From contig JACQAG010000059.1 in NCBI GenBank assembly GCA_016195085.1, positions 1-64,000 of the forward strand: a stretch of DNA of 64,000 bases. The letters run 5' to 3'. The translations under genes and the position numbers were made by a program. The stretch's first letter is position 1; every line of letters begins with the position of its first letter. Positions 17,395 to 25,252 of this stretch are shown here, one piece after another. The DNA comes from Pseudomonadota bacterium (lineage in GTDB: Bacteria > Pseudomonadota > Alphaproteobacteria > SHVZ01). The notes under the pieces were generated by a model that was not told the origin of the DNA, did no database searches, and worked only from the letters and a program-made list of their open reading frames with translations.

Positions 17395-18237
17395 TCAGTA
17401 GGGCGAGCCCGAGGCGGCGCGGCGGCCGTTGGTCTTCTTCGGCGGTGCCTTGGCCGGTGCCGCTTTTCCCGGCGCGACCCCTTCGCGCATCTCCGCCATG
17501 GCCTGCTTGGCAGCCGCGGTCAACAGACGCGCATCGCCCATCACCGTCACCAGGTCGAAGCCGGCGGTGCGCATGCGCTTGGCGTAGGCGGGAGAGGCCG
17601 TGTGGATGCCGGCCTTGATGCCGTGCCGCTTGCAGGCCTTGAGGATGGTCATGATGACGCCCAGGCGAAAGTCATCGGTGTGGTCGGCGCCGGGCCCCTT
17701 GCCCAGCGAGATCGATAGATCCGAGGGGCCGATATAGACCCCGTCCAAGCCCTTGACCGAGAGAATCTGGTCGAGGTTCTCCAAGGCCTCCTTGGTCTCG
17801 ATCATGGCGAGCGCCACCACCACGTCGTTCGCCTTGTCGTGATAGTCCGCCCCGCCATAGAGGGTGGCGCGGATCGGCCCGGAGCTGCGATAGCCCTTCG
17901 GCGCGTAGCGGGTGGCGCCGACGAAGCGCTGGCACTCCTCGCGGCTGTTGATCATCGGGCAGATGACGCCATAGCCGCCGGCATCGAGCACTTTCATCAC
18001 CTGCCCCGGCTCGTTCCAGCTGACCCGCGCCATGGGCACGACTTGCGTGGTGGAGATCGCCTGGAACATCGAGACCATCATCTGGTAGTCGATGATGCCG
18101 TGCTGCATGTCGACGACGAGCGAATCCCAGCCGGCATGGGCCATGACCTCGGCGTTGAAGGCGCCGGGCATGTTGAGCCAGCCATTGACGACGCAGCCGC
18201 CCTTTTTCCAGATCTGCTTGACGATATTCGCGCGCAT
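17395..18237 (-). CDS. HpcH/HpaI-family class II aldolase
   Basis: These metal-dependent aldolases cleave 2-keto-4-hydroxy acids to pyruvate and an aldehyde. The 280-residue protein has VVDMQHGIIDY with the catalytic His near residue 46, PMARVSW, the metal-binding Glu in LAMIETKEAL, and GVYIGPSDLSISLG with the metal-binding Asp region. The C-terminus is an unusual Ala/Pro/Lys-rich tail (GKAAPAKAPPKKTNGRRAA), likely disordered. A 2-hydroxyacid dehydrogenase gene lies 123 bases upstream on the same strand. The two could act in one carboxylic acid pathway. The exact substrate is unknown. Confidence 0.88.
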   Translation of the reverse strand: MRANIVKQIWKKGGCVVNGWLNMPGAFNAEVMAHAGWDSLVVDMQHGIIDYQMMVSMFQAISTTQVVPMARVSWNEPGQVMKVLDAGGYGVICPMINSREECQRFVGATRYAPKGYRSSGPIRATLYGGADYHDKANDVVVALAMIETKEALENLDQILSVKGLDGVYIGPSDLSISLGKGPGADHTDDFRLGVIMTILKACKRHGIKAGIHTASPAYAKRMRTAGFDLVTVMGDARLLTAAAKQAMAEMREGVAPGKAAPAKAPPKKTNGRRAASGSPY

Positions 18238-18360
18238 GGAATCCTCCGGATGGTCTTTGGTGGGGCGGCGTCGGCCTTGGGATGGCCGCTTGAGCCAAAG
18301 GGCGAGACGCCTAGGCTGGCCCGGTCGCGGGTGAAGTGCAAGGACAACCCGTGTCGAGGC

Positions 18361-19347
18361 TCACAGCATCTGCTCGAAGACCCGATCGGGCGGCTTGTGG
18401 CCGTCGACGAAGCTCTTGATGTTGATGATCACCCGCTCGCCCATGGCAAGCCGTCCTTCGTTGGTGGCCGAGCCGATATGCGGCAGCAGCACGACGTTGT
18501 CGAGCTCGATCAGCTTCGGCGGCACGCCGGGCTCATGCTCGTAGACGTCGAGACCGGCGCCGGCGATCTCACGCCGGATCAAGGCCTGGGTCAGCGCCGC
18601 CTCGTCGATCACCTCGCCGCGCGCGGTGTTGACCAGGATCGCATCGGGCCGCAAGAGCTTGATCCGCCGGGCGGAGAGGAGATGGAACGTCGCCGGCGTG
18701 TGCGGACAGTTGACCGAGATCACGTCCATCCGGCTCAGCATCTGGTCGAGGCTCTCCCAATAGGTGACGTCGAGCTCCCCCTCCAGGTCGGGCAGAACCG
18801 GTCGGCGGTTGTGATAATGCACCTGCAGGCCGAAGCCCTTCGCCCGCCGGGCGACCGCGGCACCGATGCGTCCCATGCCGACGATGCCGAGACGCTTGCC
18901 GCTGAGCCTGATTCCCAGCATCGAGGTGGGCGCCCAGCCCGTCCACTTGCCGGCGCGCAACAGCCGCTCGCCCTCGCTCAAGCGGCGGGCGACCGCCAGG
19001 ATGAGCGCCATCACCATGTCGGCGGTGTCCTCGGTCAACACACCGGGCGTGTTGGTGACGGCGATGCGGCGCTCGCGCGCCGCCTCGAGGTCGATATGGT
19101 CGACGCCGGTGCCGAAGGAGGCGATCAGGCCGAGACTCTCGCCGGCGGCGGCAATGACGCTGCGGTCGATGCGGTCGGTCACCGTCGGCACCAGGATCGC
19201 GGCCTCGGCGGCGGCGGCGCGGAGCTCGGGCTCGCTCAGCTTCCGGTCGTCGAGATTCAACCGGGCATTGAACAGCTCCATCATCCGCGTCTCGGTGGCG
19301 GCGGGGAGCTTGCGGGTCACGATGACCAGGGGTTTGCGGCTCGGCAT
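18361..19347 (-). CDS. D-isomer-specific 2-hydroxyacid dehydrogenase (glyoxylate/hydroxypyruvate reductase type)
   Basis: The 328-residue enzyme uses NAD(P)H to reduce a 2-keto acid. The start is the ATG giving MPSRKPLVIVTRKLP. A longer open frame continues upstream, but that part is translated from the adjacent 119-bp repeat and is not native. Family marks are FGTGVDHIDLEAA, the dinucleotide loop GMGRIGAAVARRA followed by an HNRR segment that suggests NADP preference, the catalytic Arg in NTARGEVIDE, the Glu in YEHEPGVPP, and the His in LPHIGSATNEGR. It precedes the HpcH aldolase gene. Only 11 bases separate the start from the repeat, so its promoter or ribosome site may be affected by the element. 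Confidence 0.9.
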   Translation of the reverse strand: MPSRKPLVIVTRKLPAATETRMMELFNARLNLDDRKLSEPELRAAAAEAAILVPTVTDRIDRSVIAAAGESLGLIASFGTGVDHIDLEAARERRIAVTNTPGVLTEDTADMVMALILAVARRLSEGERLLRAGKWTGWAPTSMLGIRLSGKRLGIVGMGRIGAAVARRAKGFGLQVHYHNRRPVLPDLEGELDVTYWESLDQMLSRMDVISVNCPHTPATFHLLSARRIKLLRPDAILVNTARGEVIDEAALTQALIRREIAGAGLDVYEHEPGVPPKLIELDNVVLLPHIGSATNEGRLAMGERVIINIKSFVDGHKPPDRVFEQML

Positions 19348-19358
19348 CGGCGCCTCGC

Positions 19359-19477
19359 TAGTGTGATGATTCCGAAGTTCGTCGGCGAGCTTCGGAATCT
19401 GAATCACACTAGATTCGACCAATTAGTGGCCCGCTTATCCCTGAATTTCGCGGGCGAATTTCAGGGGCGGGACACTA
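19359..19477. repeat. 119-bp double-hairpin element, copy 2
   Basis: This copy matches 6690-6808 in length and in both hairpins: GTGTGATGATTCCGAAGTTC with its complement ending at 19409, and AGTGGCCCGCTTATCCCTGA with its complement ending at 19476. It lies just upstream of the 2-hydroxyacid dehydrogenase start. Pairing in the first stem is better than in copy 1. Confidence 0.75.
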
Positions 19478-19591
19478 TCGAGGCTTCCGCCTAACAGGCC
19501 GGGGCCGCAATGTCAAAAACCGGCCCGAAACGGAATCCGCGGGCTTCCCGGCCTTGACCGGCGGCGGCCTGCGCTATATTCGCCCTCCTCG

Positions 19592-20089
19592 ATGTCCGTC
19601 CGCCGCCTCGCCCTCATCATCGTTGCCCTTCTCGCTCTCGACGGCAGCGCCCTTGCCGATCGCGTCGGCCGGGTCACCGGCCTGCCGCTGCCGCGCTTCC
19701 TCAGCCTGAAGAGCCCCGAGGTCAATCTGCGCACCGGGCCCGGAACCCAATACCCCGTCGAATGGGTGTTCGTGCGCCGCCTGCTCCCGGTCGAGGTGCT
19801 GGACGAGTTCGAGAACTGGCGCAAGATCCGGGACAGCCAAGGGGCCGAGGGCTGGGTGCACCTCACGGTCCTGTGGGCCCGCCGCTCCATGCTGGTGACG
19901 GGATCGACGCGCAGCCTCCGACGCAGCAACCGCGAGGATGCCGAGACCGTCGCCATGGCCGAGGCCGGCGTCATCGGCCGGCTCTTGGAGTGCCGGGAGG
20001 CCTGGTGCCGGGTCGAGATCGCCGGCACCCGCGGCTGGCTGAAGCGCCAGGAATTCTGGGGCGTCTACGAGGATGAAGCGGTGAAGTAG
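19592..20089 (+). CDS. Secreted bacterial SH3-domain protein
   Basis: The 165-residue protein has a signal peptide (RRLALIIVALLALDGSALA, cleavage near residue 22). The first SH3-like repeat, SPEVNLRTGPGTQYPVEWV then NWRKIRDSQGAEGWVHLTV, is typical of periplasmic SH3 domains that bind peptidoglycan or partners. A degenerate second repeat near the C-terminus includes AWCRVEIAGTRGWLKRQEFWG with a pair of Cys. Such proteins commonly sit next to 2-hydroxyacid dehydrogenase genes in alphaproteobacteria, divergently as here. The specific role is unknown. Confidence 0.82.
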   Translation: MSVRRLALIIVALLALDGSALADRVGRVTGLPLPRFLSLKSPEVNLRTGPGTQYPVEWVFVRRLLPVEVLDEFENWRKIRDSQGAEGWVHLTVLWARRSMLVTGSTRSLRRSNREDAETVAMAEAGVIGRLLECREAWCRVEIAGTRGWLKRQEFWGVYEDEAVK

Positions 20090-20132
20090 ACGCGGGCGGC
20101 GCCGGGGCGCCGTTTTGCCATGCACCAACTGC

Positions 20133-20151
20133 TACCTTGCATAACAAGGTA
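20133..20151. promoter_or_regulatory. Palindromic operator in front of padR
   Basis: TACCTTGCATAACAAGGTA is a perfect inverted repeat with 7-bp arms and a 5-base centre, 55 bases before the padR start. PadR regulators usually bind such sites in their own promoters. TTGCCA at 20115-20120 could be the -35 box, with the palindrome covering the -10 region. Confidence 0.6.
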
Positions 20152-20205
20152 TCGATTGCTACTCTCCCTGGGCGCCAACGCCATCCACGGCTCCAACACC
20201 CTCGA

Positions 20206-20559
20206 ATGACCGCCGCCGCCTCACCTCCCGAAGCCCAATCGGAGCCGACCCAGGTCCAGCTGAAGAAGGGCGTGCTCGAGCTCTGCGTCTTGGCGCTGCT
20301 GGCCCGCGGCGACAACTACGCCTACGAGATCGCCAGCCGCCTGTCGCGTGCGATCGATATGGGCGAGGGCACGATCTATCCGCTCATGCGCCGCATCGAG
20401 CGCGCCGGCTTGGTTGCCACATACCTCGTCCAGTCCGACAGCGGGCCGGCCCGCAAATACTACAAGCTCACCAAAACCGGCCGCGCGCATCTCGCCGCCC
20501 TCAAGGCGGAGTGGAACAGCTTCGCCCGCGACGTCGCCGCCATCTTGGGAGACTCCTAG
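20206..20559 (+). CDS. PadR-family transcriptional regulator
   Basis: The product is 117 residues from the ATG giving MTAAASPPEAQSEPTQVQLK. The winged helix is clear: KKGVLELCVLALLARGDNYAYEI, then GEGTIYPLMRRIERAGLV and a wing SGPARKYYKLTKTGRAHLA. PadR proteins repress transcription until a ligand or stress relieves them. The stop codon abuts the ATG of the next gene, which encodes a HAAS-domain membrane protein, with a GIN-domain protein after it. That pairing is a known module in which the membrane protein is thought to relay envelope signals. A palindrome upstream suggests autorepression. Confidence 0.92.
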   Translation: MTAAASPPEAQSEPTQVQLKKGVLELCVLALLARGDNYAYEIASRLSRAIDMGEGTIYPLMRRIERAGLVATYLVQSDSGPARKYYKLTKTGRAHLAALKAEWNSFARDVAAILGDS

Positions 20560-21141
20560 ATGACTCGAATCGATTTCCTTGAAACCCTGCGTCGGGGCCT
20601 CGCGGGCCTGCCGCAAGCCGACAACGAGGACATCCTCGCCGACTACGAGGCGCATTTCACGGAAGCGATCCGCGCCGGGCGGAGCGAGGACGAGGTCGCC
20701 AGCGCCATGGGCGATCCCTCACGCCTGGCGAAGGAGCTCCGCGCCGAGGCGGGTTTCCGGCGCTGGGAGAAGGAGCGCAGCACCCGCAATCTCGCCGGTG
20801 CCATCCTGGCGCTCATCGGCCTGGCGGCGGTCGATGTCGTGCTCTTGCTGCCGCTCCTTTGCTGGTTGGCATTCTTCGTGCTGGTCATGGCCATTGTCCT
20901 GGGTGCTGCCTGCATTGTCGGCCTGGTGCTGGTGACCGGTTTCGTCGCCTGGCACCCTTTCGCGCACATCGCCGGATCCTTGTCGCGCACGCTCTTCGGC
21001 ATCGGGCTGTTGGCCGGCGGCATCGGCGGCGGCGCGGTCTTGTTCCTCATCCTGGAGTGGTTCGTCCGTCTCTTGGGCAAGTTCGCGCGGCTGCACTACC
21101 GACTGGTCAGCCCTGAAGACGACGCGCTTTCGAGGAGATGA
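20560..21141 (+). CDS. HAAS/DUF1700-domain membrane protein
   Basis: The 193-residue protein has an N-terminal HAAS (DUF1700) domain, FLETLRRGLAGLPQADNEDI then YEAHFTEAIRAGRSEDEVAS and a GDPSRLAKEL helix. It is followed by three or four hydrophobic segments between about residues 75 and 175, so it is an inner-membrane protein with the HAAS domain in the cytoplasm. HAAS proteins are usually encoded next to PadR regulators and are thought to sense membrane events. Its ATG begins immediately after the padR stop. The function is inferred from neighbours. Confidence 0.88.
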   Translation: MTRIDFLETLRRGLAGLPQADNEDILADYEAHFTEAIRAGRSEDEVASAMGDPSRLAKELRAEAGFRRWEKERSTRNLAGAILALIGLAAVDVVLLLPLLCWLAFFVLVMAIVLGAACIVGLVLVTGFVAWHPFAHIAGSLSRTLFGIGLLAGGIGGGAVLFLILEWFVRLLGKFARLHYRLVSPEDDALSRR

Positions 21142-21144
21142 CCC

Positions 21145-21879
21145 ATGATCAGACCCATCGCCATCCTCGCCATCGCCGGCCTCGCCGTCTCTGCCGTCTC
21201 GCTGTCGATCGCCGCCTCTTTGGATCGGGCTCCGTTCGTCGCCGCCTGGCCGGCGTGGGATCGGGGGATCATGCAGGACGCCTGCACCGGCGGAGCCGAG
21301 CAGCAAAGCCGCGAGCTCGCCTGGGACGGCGACGGCAGCCGCCTCGACATCGGCGTGCCGGCGGTCGCTCAGGTCGAGCCAGGAGTCGAGCGGAAGATCC
21401 ACGTGGAAGGCCCGGCCGCCGCGGTCCAGCATCTGGCGATGCAGGATGGGCAGCTCAGCTTCGATGGCTGCCTCTGGAACGGCTCGCCCGGCCAGCTCAC
21501 GATCCATGTGTCCGGCCCCTCGATCCGGCGCTTCGCCGTGAGCGGTGCGGGCCGGCTGGTGCTCGAAAGAATCGATCAGCCCGACATCGACATTGCGATC
21601 GCCGGCGCCGGATCGATCGCCGGCAAGGGCCATGCCGGCGAGGCAAAAATCAGGATCGCCGGCGCCGGCAAGGCGGAGCTGGGTGAGCTTGCGGTCGAGC
21701 GGCTGACGGTGCGGATCGCCGGCAGCGGCCGGGCGACGGTCGCGCCCAAGGACTCGGCCGATGTGAGGATCGCCGGCTCGGGCGATGTGCGGCTCGCGAC
21801 ACGGCCCGCGCATCTCACGACCCGTATCTCCGGATCCGGACGCATCCGCGAGGCGCAATCCAGCTCGACCACGCCCTGA
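21145..21879 (+). CDS. Secreted GIN-domain (DUF2807) putative adhesin-like protein
   Basis: The 244-residue protein has a signal sequence (RPIAILAIAGLAVSAVSLSI) and a right-handed beta-helix-like region of glycine-rich turns: AVSGAGRLVLERI, IAGAGSIAGKG, IAGAGKAELGEL, IAGSGRATVAPK, IAGSGDVRL and ISGSGRIREA. This is the auto-transporter adhesin head GIN domain (DUF2807). It is the third gene of the PadR-HAAS-GIN set, three bases after the HAAS gene. In other bacteria such proteins are output genes of these modules. No outer-membrane anchor is seen. Confidence 0.85.
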   Translation: MIRPIAILAIAGLAVSAVSLSIAASLDRAPFVAAWPAWDRGIMQDACTGGAEQQSRELAWDGDGSRLDIGVPAVAQVEPGVERKIHVEGPAAAVQHLAMQDGQLSFDGCLWNGSPGQLTIHVSGPSIRRFAVSGAGRLVLERIDQPDIDIAIAGAGSIAGKGHAGEAKIRIAGAGKAELGELAVERLTVRIAGSGRATVAPKDSADVRIAGSGDVRLATRPAHLTTRISGSGRIREAQSSSTTP

Positions 21880-21886
21880 GGAGCCG

Positions 21887-22885
21887 ATGATGATGCCATC
21901 GAGAGCGCTCGCAGGTGCCGTGCTGCTCGGCTTGGCGGCGGCGTCGATCGCGCTGCCGGCGGGCGCTGTCGGCTTCCAATACGTGTCCGTGCCGGACCCG
22001 GATGATCGGCCGCTCGAGGTCGGCATCTGGTATCCGAGCGATGCGCCTGCCGCGCCACAGAAGGAGGCGCTCCTGCCGCAGATCGTGGCGCCCGATGGAG
22101 CGCTTGCCGGCGAGCATCTGCCGCTGGTCGTCATTTCCCATGGCAGCGGCGGCTGGTTCGGCAGCCATGTCGACACCGCCCTGGCGCTGGCCGAAGCCGG
22201 CTATGTGGTGGTGGCGCCGACGCATACCGGCGACAATTTCCGCGACAAGAGCGACTTCGGCACCCTCAAATCCTTGCAGAGCCGGCCACGGCACGTGCAG
22301 CGCGTGCTCGACTACATGCTGGAGGCCTGGCCCGCGCATGGCCGTCTCGACCCGGCGGGCATCGGTATCTTCGGATTTTCGGCCGGAGGCTATACGGCCC
22401 TGGTGGCGATCGGCGGCGAGCCCGCTCTCGGCCGCATCAATCCCGATTGCGCCGCCGACCCCGCGGGATCCGCGTGTCGTCGCCGCGTCGCGCAGCCCAA
22501 GCCCGCCAAGCGATCGAGGCCGGTTTGGCCGCACGTGCCGCGCTTCAAGGCAGCGGTCATCGCCGCCCCCGGACTCGGCTACGCCTTCGATGCGCCGGCA
22601 CTCGCCGGAGTCCATGTTCCGGTGCAGCTCTGGGCCGGCGCCGAAGACGCGATCGTGCCGACGCTGACCAGCACCGCGTTCCTGCGCCAGGCCTTGCCGA
22701 CGGCGCCGGACTACCACCTCGTTCCCGACGCGCGGCACTACAGCTTCCTCACCCCCTGCGACGGCAGCGCGAACGAAGCCATGGACTACTGCAAAGATAA
22801 GGCCGGCTTCGATCGCCGCGCTTTTCATCGCGCGCTGAATGCCGCCATGCTCGCCTTCTTCAATATCCAGCTCCGTTCACATTGA
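21887..22885 (+). CDS. Secreted alpha/beta hydrolase (dienelactone hydrolase / PAF-acetylhydrolase-like)
   Basis: The product is 332 residues from the first of three ATGs, with a GAGGAG ribosome site seven bases before it. A signal peptide ends around ALPAGA near residue 25. The fold is shown by LPLVVISHGSGG (oxyanion region), the nucleophile elbow FGFSAGGYTAL with Ser, the acid region WAGAEDAIVPTLTS with Asp, and the catalytic His in DARHYSF. Cys pairs (CAADPAGSACRR, CDGSANEAMDYC) fit an exported protein. The substrate is unknown. It is probably the last gene of the PadR-HAAS-GIN operon, seven bases downstream. Confidence 0.82.
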   Translation: MMMPSRALAGAVLLGLAAASIALPAGAVGFQYVSVPDPDDRPLEVGIWYPSDAPAAPQKEALLPQIVAPDGALAGEHLPLVVISHGSGGWFGSHVDTALALAEAGYVVVAPTHTGDNFRDKSDFGTLKSLQSRPRHVQRVLDYMLEAWPAHGRLDPAGIGIFGFSAGGYTALVAIGGEPALGRINPDCAADPAGSACRRRVAQPKPAKRSRPVWPHVPRFKAAVIAAPGLGYAFDAPALAGVHVPVQLWAGAEDAIVPTLTSTAFLRQALPTAPDYHLVPDARHYSFLTPCDGSANEAMDYCKDKAGFDRRAFHRALNAAMLAFFNIQLRSH

Positions 22886-23060
22886 CGGTGCATCACGCTG
22901 GCACACGCAGGGCGACCTATCGAAGATCATCCCACCGGCGGCACGGTCTGGAAGGCAGCGATCGTCTACTCCGGTACGGTGGCGCTAAGCTGGAGCATGG
23001 TCGCAGCTCTCCGCCGCCCTCCTTGGATCCGGTGCACGATCTAGCGATAGGGCGTCAACG

Positions 23061-24293
23061 ATGACGGGCTCTCGAGGAACGATGGACGAAACGCAGTTCT
23101 CCGAGCTTGCGTCCTGGATCACCGAGGTGGGTTTGGCCGGCCGCGCCGAGACCTTGATGCTGACCGGGTTTTGCGAGCGCGCGGTGGTGGCCGGGCTGCC
23201 GCTGGCGAGCGGCCTCGTCATCATCGACACGCTGCACCCGACCCATGAAGGCCACGCCTTTCGCTGGCGCGAGGACGAGGCGGAGACGAAGTTCATCGAG
23301 TATGGCAGCAGCCATGAGGGGAAAGCCGCGGAGACATGGCGCCGAAGCCCGTTCTATCGGCTGCTGGAGACAGGTGACTCCGTGCTGAGGCGGCGCTGGA
23401 ATCCGGCGGCGCTGGCGGAATTTCCGTCGATCAAGGACATGGTCCCGCCGGGCTCCACCGAATACGTGGCGATGATCAGCCGCTTCGCCGCCGCCGGCGC
23501 CATCGGGGAGATGGATTGCGTCTATCTCGCCTGGACCACACGCCGCCCGGGAGGTTTCGACGACGAAGCGATGGCGGCCTTGCGGCGCCTCGTCCCCTTC
23601 CTTGCGATCGCGATGAAATGCGCGGCTCTCGCCCGAGTCGCCACCAATCTGGTCGAGACCTATCTCGGCCGCGGCGCCGGGCGGCTGGTCCTGAGCGGGC
23701 GCATCGCGCGCGGCGTGGCCGATCGGATCGAGGCCGTCTTGTGGTTCAGCGATCTTCGCGGCTACACCAAGATCTCCGACTCCTCGCCGCCGGAAGAGAT
23801 CGTCCCCCTGCTCAACGACTATGCCGAGGCGGTGATCTCCGCCATCCACGCGGAGGGCGGCGACGTCTTGAAGCTGATCGGCGATGGCGTGCTGGCGATC
23901 TTCCGGGTCGAGGACCGCAAGGCGGCGTGTCGATCGGCGATCGCGGCGGCACTCGCCGCCGATCGGGCGATCGAGGAGCTGAACCAGCGCCGCGCCGGCC
24001 GGAATGCGCCCACGACCCACATGTATCTGGGGCTCCATAGGGGCGAGGTGTATTTCGGCAATATCGGCAGCAAGGATCGGCTCGACTTCACCGTGGTGGG
24101 TCCTGCGGTGAACGAGGTGAGCCGCATCGGCGCCATGTGCCGGTCCTTGGATCAACCGGTGCTGACCTCGGCCGGCTTTGCCGAAGCGCTTGGCGATGCC
24201 AGGCCGCGGCTGGTTTCCGTCGGCCGCTACGCGCTCCGCGGCGTCGGGCGGGCGCAGGAGCTGTTCACCATCGATCCGGAGGATCGCCGGTAG
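23061..24293 (+). CDS. Class III adenylate/guanylate cyclase with N-terminal sensor-like region
   Basis: The 410-residue protein makes a cyclic nucleotide, most likely cAMP. The C-terminal cyclase domain (about 222-400) has WFSDLRGYTK with metal Asp231, EGGDVLKLIGDGVLAIF with purine-contacting Lys271 and metal Asp275, and LDFTVVGPAVNEVSRI with Asp342, Asn351 and Arg355. The Lys/Asp pair fits adenylate specificity. The first 190 residues have no membrane helix and share LHPT and RPGGF landmarks with the cyclase at 53116, so both have the same soluble sensor domain. The ATG start is the likeliest. An internal Met8 is an alternative. Confidence 0.92.
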   Translation: MTGSRGTMDETQFSELASWITEVGLAGRAETLMLTGFCERAVVAGLPLASGLVIIDTLHPTHEGHAFRWREDEAETKFIEYGSSHEGKAAETWRRSPFYRLLETGDSVLRRRWNPAALAEFPSIKDMVPPGSTEYVAMISRFAAAGAIGEMDCVYLAWTTRRPGGFDDEAMAALRRLVPFLAIAMKCAALARVATNLVETYLGRGAGRLVLSGRIARGVADRIEAVLWFSDLRGYTKISDSSPPEEIVPLLNDYAEAVISAIHAEGGDVLKLIGDGVLAIFRVEDRKAACRSAIAAALAADRAIEELNQRRAGRNAPTTHMYLGLHRGEVYFGNIGSKDRLDFTVVGPAVNEVSRIGAMCRSLDQPVLTSAGFAEALGDARPRLVSVGRYALRGVGRAQELFTIDPEDRR

Positions 24294-24297
24294 TGCT

Positions 24298-24534
24298 TTA
24301 TGTCGTCGCCGGATTCAATATTCCAAGCCGCCGCTCAACGCGCTCGATCCGCTCGCCAAGGCGGTCAATGGCAGCCTGCATTCGCGCGCTCTCCGTTCTG
24401 ACGGCCGCCAAGCCGAGCTCCACCGCCGAGAGACGATGTTTGATGTCCGTGATATCGGCGCGCATGAGACGCTGCTCGTCCAGCACTTGCTGGAGCATGC
24501 GCCCAATCAGATCGAGAGTGAAGGGCTCGGCCAC
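24298..24534 (-). CDS. Small coiled-coil hypothetical protein
   Basis: The 78-residue product from GTG is almost wholly alpha-helical with heptad spacing of Leu, Ile and Met (ELGLAAVRTESARMQAAIDR). It predicts a coiled coil and ends NPATT. Such small soluble coiled-coil proteins are common in Rhizobiales and Rhodospirillales and have no known activity. It is convergent with the cyclase gene, five bases away. Supported by codon use and reading-frame coherence only. Confidence 0.5.
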   Translation of the reverse strand: MAEPFTLDLIGRMLQQVLDEQRLMRADITDIKHRLSAVELGLAAVRTESARMQAAIDRLGERIERVERRLGILNPATT

Positions 24535-24645
24535 GGGAATAGTCTAGTTCCCTGCCATTTCGAGGTCCAGATACCAACGCTGCAACGGCCTCGTGGACTC
24601 TGCAGCATCGAGACCGGCCGAGGACGCTCTTGATGCTCGGCCGGC

Positions 24646-25236
24646 CTAGTCGAAATCCGCCGCCAGCGCCGCGCGGATCGGTTCGGGCAGCACGGTCATG
24701 TGCCCGTATTGGGGATGCTCGAAGCCGAGAAGGACGTGCTCGCCCGGGGTCTTGAAGCGGCGGATCTGGGCTTGCGTGAAGGCGAAGTGCACGAACTGCA
24801 CCGAGGAGGCCTTGCCCTCCTCGGAGGTGCGATCCTGGTCCTTCTCGGGTGCCGCATTGACCGTCTCCTCGTCGAGCCGCATGAACACCGTCTCCTCGAC
24901 GCCGCCCAATTCGGCCAGCACGGTGCGGCGGCGCTCCGGATCGTCGATCTCGAAGAAAATGGTGGCGACCAGCTCCTCGCCTTTGGGAATGAGCGGATTG
25001 TAGGCGTCGAGCTCGCCCGCCACCTGCTCGGCCCCACCCTTCTCGATGTAGAGCATCTCGTGCACCTGCAGCCACATGCTCTGATAGCTCTCGAAATGGA
25101 AGGTGGCGTAGGGCCCGACCGCCAGGCGCCGGTTGCGCTTCTGCTCGATGATCTCCCGGCGCTTCTCTTTGCGGATCGCCGCATATTCGGCCATCGGCAT
25201 GATGTCGGAAGGGGTGAGCCTGTGCTTGGCTTCCAT
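24646..25236 (-). CDS. DUF3501 family protein
   Basis: The 196-residue protein starts MEAKHRLTPSDIMPMAEYAA and contains GPYATFHFESYQSMWLQVHE, then DAYNPLIPKGEELVATIFFE and HEHPQYGHMTVL-like segments. These match DUF3501, a family found beside rubrerythrin and GlpC-like Fe-S proteins. No catalytic motif or metal site is recognised apart from scattered His. It is the last gene of a minus-strand set, 16 bases after the GlpC-like gene, and probably co-operates with it in oxygen or peroxide defence (inference). Confidence 0.8.
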   Translation of the reverse strand: MEAKHRLTPSDIMPMAEYAAIRKEKRREIIEQKRNRRLAVGPYATFHFESYQSMWLQVHEMLYIEKGGAEQVAGELDAYNPLIPKGEELVATIFFEIDDPERRRTVLAELGGVEETVFMRLDEETVNAAPEKDQDRTSEEGKASSVQFVHFAFTQAQIRRFKTPGEHVLLGFEHPQYGHMTVLPEPIRAALAADFD

Positions 25237-25252
25237 GCTCGTCGGCCTTCCC

